In this document: positions 56,481-64,000 of the stretch, in pieces
How the letters are laid out: every line of letters starts with the position of its first letter
Position numbering within the stretch: position 1 is the first letter of the stretch
Origin: Sepiola atlantica
Taxonomy: Eukaryota > Mollusca > Cephalopoda > Sepiida > Sepiolidae
DNA: 64,000 nucleotides
NCBI GenBank assembly: GCA_963556195.1
Contig: OY744532.1
Coordinates: forward strand, 105,382,083 to 105,446,082
Direction of reading: 5' to 3'
The notes under the pieces: model-generated
What the model saw: the letters and a program-made list of their open reading frames with translations, nothing else
Told to the model about the DNA's origin: nothing
Databases searched by the model: none
Program-made: the position numbers and the translations under genes

Positions 56481-56615
56481 TATCTTCAACAAAAGAAACA
56501 AAAAATGCCAGATTTAAAGTTTATTTCATATTTTGCACCTTTACCCGATTATGACTACTGGTTTGGTATTAAACTGGGCTAGTGGTAAGGAGAGATGGAG
56601 AAAATTTATAGGTTA

Positions 56616-57480
56616 CAGGGTGTTCGGATAAATTTGACATTTTTGGGGGGAAAAAAACAAAAAAACGTCATATCTGGGTTAATAATTGATTTATTCTTAA
56701 TATTCAAAGTGCATCTCTTAGAGAATCTTTTGCCAAATACAACCCACTTCAAGCCACCCTGAGCCTTTACTACAGACGGGACCTGAACCCTAACCGTAAC
56801 CTCCAGACGGGACCTGAACCCTAACCCTAAACTCCAGACAGGACCTGAACCCTAACCCTAAACTCCAGACGGGACCTGAACCCTAACCGTAACCTCCAGA
56901 CGGGACCTGAACCCTAACCCTAAACTCCAGACAGGACCTGAACCCTAACCCTAAACTCCAGACGGGACCTGAACCCTAACCCTAAACTCTAGATGGGACC
57001 TGAACCTGGATCAGGTGGCCTTTACATTATCCTTCTAGAGATGCGTGAACAGCAGTTTGATTTCACCAATCAGCTCTTCCTTGCTGTTGCAGGCGGTATG
57101 ATTGGTCTCTTTCTTCAACTGCACCACACACATAATAGTCCATGAGGTTGCAAGGTTGCAATCAAGCATGTTGGGGGAGGATGGGGGGGGGGCAGATGTT
57201 GCGACTGGTGAAGTCGGTGAAGTTCTCAGAAACTCACTGTTGGATTTTCTCAGGAGATGAGTCCTGTTGCCACATGTATGGCATTCCCGCAACCAACTTC
57301 TCCACTTAGCGCTTGACGACAGTGGCGCAACGACTCAATATAGCAATCTGAGTCTGAGTCTCTTTTCAAAGATGTGGGGTGGCATAGTGTGACCTTCACT
57401 GGAAACACACCCAAAGACAATCACTGTTTAAGGGAACTTGGTTTTCATGATTTATTAATTATCAAATTTATCCCGAACAC
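56616..57480 (-). mobile_element. Mariner-like element with internal minisatellite
   Basis: Left end CAGGGTGTTCGGATAAATTTG after TA (56614-56615); right end has the inverse, CAAATTTATCCCGAACAC. The minus strand encodes transposase pieces: VSSEGHTMPPHIFEKRL (about 57400), PYMWQQDSS, SENFTDFTSRNICPP and, frameshifted, MDYYVCGAVE. Left-end sequence down to GAGCCTTTACTAC aligns with the right end of the 24.2-25.15 kb copy. It is internally deleted and frameshifted. The 31-bp array lies in the region that should encode the transposase C-terminus. Confidence 0.8.
56773..57013. repeat. 31-bp minisatellite with telomere-like core, ~8 copies
   Basis: Unit CAGACGGGACCTGAACCCTA plus ACCCTAAACTC. Variants CCGTAACCTC and CAGACAGG alternate. 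The CCTCCAG.CRRGACCTGAA part equals the transposase C-terminal coding sequence CCTCCAGGCAAGACCTGAAA at 24978-24997 of the related copy, so the unit arose in place. Confidence 0.93.
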
Positions 57481-58139
57481 TATTTGTGCCACCCATCACT
57501 ACAAAAGTCTGAGTTTTCGAAATAAAAGCTATTCAGCTCAATAGAAAGTAAATAGGAGACAGAAAGCCGTCAAGACGAGAATGGTCGTCTAAATAATTGA
57601 TTGTATGAAAACGTCGTGCTGATATGGTAGCGATACGTCTCGAGAGCAAATTAGACAGTTTGTCTTATCTGGAATAAAATGGAAATGAAAAATAAAAATC
57701 ATTTAATTTTCATTCTTTGCTCCAAGATTAAAAAATAAATTAAAGACTTGAAATTTTGTTTTGCTGTTAATGAAAATGTTTTTTTCTAATAAAAGTTGAC
57801 AGGAATTAGCGACCTTTGCTTCTTTCTCTGCTGTTGACTTATTCACTGTAATTATTGGTGATATATATTTCTTATGTACACACACAATTATATATACATA
57901 AATATATATATATATATATATATTAGGAAGAGACTGACAGATTATATACATATGACTGTATATACATACATACATAAAATTACATAAACAATATTATAGC
58001 CTTACATCAATCAACGAATGTTTTGACGCATCACCGCATCTTGTTTTGTAAATTTATAAAAGTTCTACTTGGTATTGAGCACTTTTGAAAAACTTGATTT
58101 ATGTTCACTTTATTAACATATTTGAACTGGATCAATTAA
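57481..58139. other. Unassigned stretch
   Basis: AT-rich, with a TATATA run at 57902-57924. No exon is recognised. Confidence 0.4.
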
Positions 58140-58470
58140 TACATACACTAATATATATATATATTAATACATACACTAATATATATATATATATATATAT
58201 GGGAAGAGAAGGATGAAGGTAATCCGACGTGATGGGAAAATGAAAAAGGAAAACCAAAAAATGGATGTTTTTTATGTGTACATCAACGTTTCGTCTTTAT
58301 TTATAAGACTTCATCAGGATGATAAAATAGAGAAAAAATGTCATGCAAGTACAGATACATGTAGGGTAGACATATTGGGAGGAAAAATAAAATGAAATAA
58401 TGGCCCCTACTGGGTGGACGTCCGTACTTGTTGGAGAAATAGAAATGAATATATATATATATATATAAAG
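58140..58470 (-). mobile_element. Penelope-like repeat end with hammerhead-like motif, between AT arrays
   Basis: Minus strand: AT array, then the hammerhead-like core, ACATAAAAAACATCCATTTT, TTTCATTTTCCCATCACGTC, and another AT array. Bounded by (AT)n at 58446-58468 and 58151-58200. No coding remains. Assignment to Penelope-like elements rests on the hammerhead pattern only. Confidence 0.5.
58281..58321 (-). ncRNA. Hammerhead-like ribozyme core
   Basis: Minus strand: CATC (58318-58321), CTGATGA (58311-58317, exact consensus core), stem II GTCTT-loop-AAGAC, GAAA (58289-58292), CGTT, GATG (58281-58284). CATC/GATG form stem I; ACGU at the junction is self-complementary as in dimeric hammerheads. 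Confidence 0.6.
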
Positions 58471-58594
58471 TACATGCAAATATGTCTCAAACACAATATA
58501 TGTAAAAATATTCATGAATATATATGGAGCTGATTATATATATGTATTTTTTACGATTGAAATCATTTTCAAACCAAGTTCCAAATTTTAATCA

Positions 58595-58870
58595 CTTACA
58601 AAGAGAAACAATCGAAATAGTAGTAAGCAAAAAACAACAAACGCTGCAATGACCAATAAAAATCGTACATAATTCCAGGCAAGGCGTCATAGCCTGGGGG
58701 TAAAACACCAGACTATTGACATCAACATCGAAGGTCTGATTCTTGTCTAAGTTAGCCATACTGATGACGTCTGTGAGCCAGAAACATGTGTCCATTGATT
58801 ACTTTTATGTACGTATAAAATAAATAAAAAATATATATATTAACGAAAAATACATCCTATAAAGTTACGG
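58595..58870 (-). repeat. Dispersed repeat B, copy 2, interrupted by a SINE-like segment
   Basis: ACGATTTTTATTGGTCATTGCAGCG... and ATTTTTCGTTAATATATATA on the minus strand match 29225-29365. They are separated here by the tRNA-like segment at 58675-58810. Confidence 0.6.
58675..58850 (+). mobile_element. tRNA-derived SINE-like segment
   Basis: CATAGCCTGGGGGTAAAACACCAG (box-A-like) and GAAGGTCTGATTCTTGTC (box-B-like) about 35 bases later give a tRNA-like 5' head; an AT-rich tail follows near 58815-58840. Confidence 0.5.
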
Positions 58871-59114
58871 GCGACTAATAATACAATTTTCTGCATCTTA
58901 ATCACCTAACATCTCCTTGCTCCTATCATTATCAGAAAAGGAGATACGTGTTGCATTGTAAAGGCCACGGATGATCTAGTATCTATGCTGTCCTGGGTAC
59001 GACAGTAAACTGCTAGGCCCCCATTCCGGAGCTTTAGGGGCGGGGCTGAATCCTTCCTTAGTTGTTATTACTCTCAGGTCGCAGCAATCAGCAATAAAAA
59101 ATAATTATATAAAA

Positions 59115-59119
<5 letters not shown>

Positions 59120-59147
<28 letters not shown>

Positions 59148-59430
59148 TATTTGTTAGGTAAAAAATGTAAAGTGGTCGATCATAGTCGAGGGCAACTCAA
59201 AGGCTCCCTTTTCATTAGTTACTTACTACACTGAAGTGTAAGAGAAAGCATCACTCCTTTCCCTGAGTTGCTCCACTTAACCTTGATCCTACGCTTATAC
59301 TGCTGAGTGTTTAGCAAGAAGGGCATCAAGTAACATTTCTTTTGTCTTTTGGTATGACTTAACCTAGGATTGAACCCCCGTCTCCTGGTCCATTAGCGAA
59401 CACGCAGACTATTATGCCAAATGGGCCGGT
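59120..59430 (-). mobile_element. tRNA-derived SINE, apparently full length
   Basis: Minus strand starts CCGGCCCATTTGGCATAATA (box A TGGCATAATAG) with GGGGGTTCAATCCTAGG (box B, close to GGTTCGAATCC) about 45 bases on. A ~210-bp body includes TTACTTGATGCCCTTCTTGC and GAGCAACTCAGGGAAAGGAG and ends in TTAATTATATATATAT, an AT tail. Polymerase III transcription and LINE mobilisation are expected of the class. It differs in body from the 5S-derived SINE at 16.2 kb. A target duplication was not resolved in the AT flank. Confidence 0.7.
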
Positions 59431-59721
59431 AATATATAGATGCATGCACCATATATTTATGTTTCATGAATAAGTTCTTATGCACCTGCACACACATATA
59501 ATCATGCAGACTAATGCATGAGCAGGCATATATGTATGTTTATTTTGGATAAATTATTATTTATATAAACATTTTTGGCTACAAATTTGCAGACATGTTT
59601 CAGTTCTAGCTGGGAATTAGCTGAACCTCGTAAGTTCTCCATATGAAGGTAGAAATGAAAATATTCACTGAATTAACTCTTATGAACAAAAAAATCACTA
59701 GAATGTAAATATATATATCAA

Positions 59722-60050
59722 CTAGCTGCTCTAGTGCCCCATCAACGCAAATACACTAGAACAACCTGATAATCAGCGAGGTCCCATCAATTCACTGTGA
59801 AGGTCCCCAGATGCCAGAGAGCCTTCTACTCTGGCAGCTTCTTTACTTGTGCTCTCTGGAACTCTCTCCCTGCTCCCTGTTTCCCCGACTGTACTGACAT
59901 GCCAAGGTTTAAAACTAATGTAAACAGACATCTCGCTGCACAGCTCCCAACTTTGGATGACACCCAAAACCTACTCCCTAATTCTCAGTAGCTCTTGCGT
60001 CTACAGTGGCGTCCTGCCTTGTTTGGGGATGAAAAAAATATATATCTGAA
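59722..60050 (+). mobile_element. LINE 3' end, same family as 45.4 kb
   Basis: Plus strand: GTGCCCCATCAACGCAAATA, then VPRCQRAFYSGSFFTCALWN and SLPAPCFPDCTDMPRFKTN, ending NRHLAAQLPTLDDTQN. The 3' UTR GCGTCCTGCCTTGTTTGGGG..ATGAAAAAAA is the inverse of 45345-45400. 5'-truncated; flanked by AATATATATAT-like sequence on both sides. Confidence 0.88.
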
Positions 60051-60359
60051 AGGAAATACTTTTTCGTTATGGTAGAAAGACGCATTCTTGCTGTGAATGT
60101 CTTACAAGGAGGAATCAGAGATTGGAGCTCAGTTGCAGTCGAGCACCTTCCATGGAAACAATGATAGAGTAGAGAGAGACTAGCATGAGGGGATCAAATT
60201 TTGAACCGTCTGCTGAAACTAGTGCAGACTGAAAATCAGAGTTGTCAGGTCAATAGGCGAAACACTTTAGTCAAATTCAGACTCCTGAAGTTTTAAAAGC
60301 TCTGACTCTGGCTTTAGAAATCTCCATCTCCCACTAGTAATAATTTATATCACAATCTT

Positions 60360-60528
60360 TATTATTTATAGCATTTTGATTCGAAAGTGGACAGACGTAT
60401 TCTCGTGACAGAGGAAATGACTTAAGAGGAAATGAAGCTGACCCTTAAGCCAAAAACAGTACGCAAAATCAGTGTCTCGAAATCCTTCATACAAGCAAAC
60501 ACGCAAGCCTTCATTACCGCTCTACCAT
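60360..60528 (+). repeat. Dispersed repeat D, copy 1
   Basis: GAAAGTGGACAGACGTATTC, GACCCTTAAGCCAAAAACAG and CATACAAGCAAACACGCA match 61165-61330 as a direct repeat. The following CTATATATAAACTTCTAAAG..TTTCTGTGTCCG also occurs at 62558. Confidence 0.75.
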
Positions 60529-60603
60529 CTATATATAAACTTCTAAAGCTTTCTGTGTCCGTCTCTCCAAACTGCACTATTTTCTTTCACACTTAAGAAT
60601 TTA

Positions 60604-60872
60604 AACCATTTTATTAATAACTAGCTCTCCCGACCCGGCTCTGCTCGAGATGCAGTGAACCATTTTATTAATAACTAGCTCTACCCACTCGGCGCTGCCC
60701 GGGATGCAGTGAACCATTTTATTAATAACTAGCTCTCCCGACCCGGCGCTGCCCGGGATGCAGTGAACCATTTTATTAATAACTAGCTCTCCCCACTCGG
60801 CACTGCCCGGGATGCAGTGAACCATTTTATAAATAACTAGCTCTCCCGACCCGGCACTGCCCGGGATGCAGT
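60604..60872. repeat. 54-bp tandem repeat, ~5 copies, GC-rich
   Basis: Unit AACCATTTTATTAATAACTA plus GCTCTCCCGACCCGGCGCTG and CCCGGGATGCAGTG. The CTAGCTCT.CCCGACCCGGCG.TGCCCGGG core is a motif seen at the ends of Helitron/Helentron-like repeats in invertebrates (recalled, not searched). The 121-codon minus-strand frame is an artefact. Confidence 0.9.
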
Positions 60873-61160
60873 AAGGTTTTTTTAGTTTAAAACTTTTATT
60901 TGTTTGCATATTTTCTAAGCATATACAGAAAAAGAAATAACATTTTAGTTGTACGGGAGACAACACTTTTTATATTCTTTAATTATGAGTTATTACCCTT
61001 GCTGATTTTGATTATTTCTTTTCGGTTATAATTGAAAAGTGCCAATAACATTGTACAACAATAACAAATTAAAATTGGCTAGTCAGAATTAAAGTTTAAT
61101 ATGTCAGCTTAAATTCTAATTAGGTTCAACATTTAAAATCTCAAAATATAACTTTACGCG
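60873..61160. other. Unassigned stretch
   Basis: Nothing recognised. Confidence 0.4.
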
Positions 61161-61164
61161 TTAG

Positions 61165-61330
61165 ATATATTATTTACAGCGTTCTCATTTGAAAGTGGAC
61201 GGACGTGTTCTTCTGACGGAGGAAATAAGGTTGACCCTCAAGCCAAAAACAATACGAGAACATAGCGTCTCCAAATTCCGCATACAAGCAAACACGCATC
61301 GTAATCTCTATCTAAAACCCAGAATCAGCT
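61165..61330 (+). repeat. Dispersed repeat D, copy 2
   Basis: GAAAGTGGACGGACGTGTTC, GACCCTCAAGCCAAAAACAA and CATACAAGCAAACACGCA; direct repeat of 60360-60528. Confidence 0.75.
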
Positions 61331-61737
61331 CCATTACCACTGTACGGTCTTCATCTAACATGTAAAGTTATCTTGTGAGATTTTAAAAGTTGGACCTAAA
61401 TAGCATTTAAGCTGACACATCGAACTTTCATTCTGTCTAGCAAAGTTTCATTTGCTATTGTTGTACCATGTTATTGGCACTATGATAATGTACTTCGCTA
61501 CAATTTATTTTTAAAATTATGTAATCCCACCTGGATAACTGCTAAAATAGAAACATTTTTTTTTAATTATGATGGAAAAAAATCACAATCATCAAGGGGG
61601 ATAACTCATAATTTTTATTGAAGAGCATACAAATAGTTGACTCCTTTACAACTAATTTCTTTTTCTGTATAAGATCAAAAAATGTGTAAACAAATACAAA
61701 TCGAAAACTAAAATAACTTTACAGCAGCGCCAGGTTG

Positions 61738-62545
61738 GTACAGCTCGTCTCTATATACGGTCAAGTATGTATATATATTTGTATCTACAGGATTCACTCC
61801 TAAATTAATTAACCGATAATTATGAATTTTGGAACACAGCTACTTGGCATAAAGGGTTTTAATGTGAGCTGTATTTAGTTTAATTTTATGAAAAGGAGAT
61901 AAAAAGTGGGTGCAAGCCCTTTGTGAAAATTCTGATACGTCAGAATTTTGTGAAATTTTAACAATAGATATCAGACAGCAATTAATAAATATTGTGAATT
62001 TTAGTTTATTTGGGGTATTTTAAATGGTTTTTAAAGACATATGGGCACAATCTTCCATTTGAAAATTCAAATATTTCAGATATACATTGAATTTGATCCA
62101 TAGTCATTAGACACCAATTAAGCCAGATTCCCCGAATTTCAATTCTTTCTTAAAACCAATTAAGCTTAAGCCTTAAATTTTAGGCATGTCTTGGATTTTG
62201 ATCAAAATTGGAATAAGGATTCTAGACATAAGGGTTAGTAGCATTATATCCTGATTTTAATCTTTGTATGTGAGATATTAAATTTGCATTAATTTGGATT
62301 CATAGTCATTAGACCCCAATTAAGTAAGATTCCCTGAATTTCAATTTGTTCTTAAGACTCCCTTAAATTTTAAACATTTTCTAGAATCCAAATCATGTAA
62401 TGGATTTTGATCAAAATTAGAATAAGGCTTCTAAACATAAGGTTTAGTAGCATTATATGTTGATTTTATTCTTCTTAAGGAGATATAAAAGTGGTGCAAA
62501 ACTGTTCTGATTTGGGAATTCATTTTACCCGTCCTGTGATGAATA
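61738..62545 (+). repeat. Repeat A, copy 4, with internal duplication
   Basis: Aligns with the 28.6 kb copy from GTATATATATTTGTATCTAC to TTACCCGTCCTGTGATGAAT. The segment holding TTCATAGTCATTAGACCCCA, GATTTTGATCAAAATT and TAAGGTTTAGTAGCATTATA is present twice (about 62080-62270 and 62285-62480). Confidence 0.75.
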
Positions 62546-63654
62546 TTCTTTCAGTTATATATAAAATTCTAAAGCTTTCTGTGTCCGTTTTTTTCAGACT
62601 TCAGTCTTTGGAATTCAAACCATATTTTCATGTGTTTCACAAAATGTAAACAAACAAAATGAGTAAACAATTAAATGGCACAAATAAACATGTAGAGTGT
62701 AAATAGGTATGCCAACGCAAACGCAAACTTTTACTTCCGTCACATATAAAAACATGCATGTAGCACTGATAGCCGAGTCATATGTTGTGTTGCTCTACGT
62801 CGCGTTTTAAATGTTGATGTGTGAGAATAGTGTCTTTTATTTGTTGGGCATCTTGGTGTAAGAGTGTAGTCATAGGCAGACAGAGAGTTGTACTCATGTA
62901 GTACAGCCGGGTTGACTGAACTGATATGCCCACCAGGCATGCTGGTGAGGATGGTGGTTGGACACCCAGCAAGACCTGCTGCAGTACAAACAAACCCTCT
63001 TGTAGTGTCAATCGTCATTTAGTAAATGTATTTTTCAGGTCAATCAATCCGGTTTCATTGCTTTTTGACCTGAGGTGAGGTATCCTCATCGTGGTGGTGG
63101 TGGGGGGGCAGTAACAACGTGATAGTGTTGGAGCTACCCAGCTAACAGGGCTCTGGCGAAAATACAGGAAGAGCCGGCATCAGGATCTGTTGTCCTCTGG
63201 TCATCTTTGTGTTTTCGACTGCACATGCAACCGCTGAACTTTGCTGTCAGGAGTAAACACCTGCATTCTTGCAGGTTAACAAATAGTTGCGACTAACGAG
63301 GAGGACTTCATGCAGACCAGACAATCCTGAGGCACAATCTTCGTGAGCCATTTGCAGAAGTCCGACTCCCCTAACAAGCAAACACCCAAACAAATCTTGC
63401 AGTCTTCTTGAATTTATCTGACGTATTACTAAAACGTGTAGCTAGTTCCATGCACGCCTACATTCATTGTAAATATTCTTTTGCACACAGGTATTTCCTG
63501 GTAGAGTTCTTTTAGAGCGAAGCCAGTTCAGTGACAATGAAGGTGTAGCAAAACATACATGCTTGACTATTGTCTCCAAATTTTTACAAACAAAAAGTGC
63601 CATTTTCTGAACTGATTTTTTTTTGAAGTTGATATTTAATTCAACTAGGAGCTT
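62546..63654. other. Unassigned stretch
   Basis: Two overlapping minus frames at 62740-63018 (up to 92 codons) lack similarity that I recognise. The segment 63060-63200 is GC-richer and may be a repeat of unknown class. Confidence 0.35.
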
Positions 63655-63925
63655 TTCTGTGAAAGACAACTTAAAACCATATTTTAAGCCCACCATATTT
63701 ATGAGCGTCTCTTTTTCTTTAAGATGAGACTATGTTTATATACGCAGAGGCACAAAAAATCGGGTGCCAATTTTTTGTTCAACATAAATTTTTTAAAAAA
63801 AGCACCTGTCTATAAAAATTGTGATCTAACTTGAAAATAAATAAATATTAATGACACAAAAGAAATATCTTTTTAAATAGAAACAAAATTAAATTTTATC
63901 AAAATAACCCAAAAATAAACGAGAT
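63655..63925 (+). repeat. Dispersed repeat C, copy 2
   Basis: AACTTAAAACCATATTTTAAGCCCACCATATT and TATCAAAATAACCCAAA correspond to 48535-48810. Confidence 0.6.
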
Positions 63926-64000
63926 ATCGCAAGAGAATATCACTAAAGAGTGTTCAGATAATTTTTTTTATATTCTTTCATTTCAGAACCATTTGAAGTA

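Noticed and set aside
56773..57013. Chromosome end or true telomere
   Set aside because: Only two hexamers per 31-bp unit, located inside a mariner element with unrelated DNA on both sides.
57703..57975. Minus-strand segment with NKSTAEKEAKVANSCQLLLEK, considered as an upstream AROS exon
   Set aside because: An acceptor-like TTACAG precedes it, but no GT donor in the right phase follows and the sequence does not resemble the AROS N-terminus.
62740..63018. Possible gene on the minus strand (92 and 77 codons)
   Set aside because: Two overlapping frames of similar length, no splice sites framing either, and no similarity recognised.

Overview
This is eukaryotic nuclear DNA, AT-rich and almost wholly repetitive, most likely from a cephalopod or another lophotrochozoan. 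The basis is indirect: spliced animal-type exons, 5S rRNA-derived and tRNA-derived SINEs, several decayed LINE families with CR1/Jockey-like and RTE-like protein signatures, mariner-type transposase remnants, Penelope-type hammerhead-like motifs and an extreme load of tandem repeats. Nothing looks bacterial, plasmid-borne or viral.

Only one host gene is recognised. Two minus-strand exons with good splice signals (54776-54879 and 18328-18456) together give the C-terminal half of a protein resembling RPS19BP1/AROS, the RPS19-binding, SIRT1-regulating nucleolar protein. They are separated by an intron of about 36.3 kb, so most of the window (18.5-54.8 kb) would be a single intron filled with repeats. 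The 5' exons were not found; they may lie beyond 54.9 kb or outside the window.

Layout: 1-0.66 kb CT-rich tract; 1.5-1.7 kb LINE tail; 5.0-6.0 kb 12-bp satellite; 6.68-11.85 kb a complete but dead Academ-like DNA transposon (about 155-160 bp terminal inverted repeats, TAA duplication, transposase core, XPG-like nuclease region and a Cys-rich CXC tail); 12.6 kb hammerhead-like motif; 16.2-16.5 kb 5S-derived SINE with a 14-bp target duplication; 17.6-18.0 and 21.5-21.9 kb fold-back elements carrying hammerhead-like cores, flanking the last AROS exon and a 2.7-kb, 37-bp satellite; 22.7-24.1 kb AT/AC microsatellite; 24.2-27.7 kb mariner and LINE remnants; 27.75-27.93 kb solo LTR; 29.7-33.2 kb 78-bp satellite; 35.4-37.0 kb decayed 44-61 bp satellite; 37.5-39.7 kb mariner fold-back plus a MITE-interrupted LINE; 41.9-43.5 kb LINE wreckage; 43.7-44.35 kb purine tract; 45.3-46.3 kb a LINE reverse transcriptase with a single stop; 46.4-47.2 kb 45-bp satellite; 51.3-51.9 kb homogeneous 30-bp satellite; 54.3-55.4 kb AROS exon among hammerhead-like repeats and a large hairpin; 56.6-57.5 kb mariner remnant with a 31-bp minisatellite grown from its own coding sequence; 58.1-60.9 kb Penelope-like, SINE and LINE fragments; 61.7-62.5 kb a dispersed ~700-bp repeat (repeat A).

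The recurring theme is tandem arrays that start inside transposable elements, together with several hammerhead-ribozyme-like cores whose stem I sequences covary between families. All calls come from reading the sequence by eye; no database search or folding program was run.
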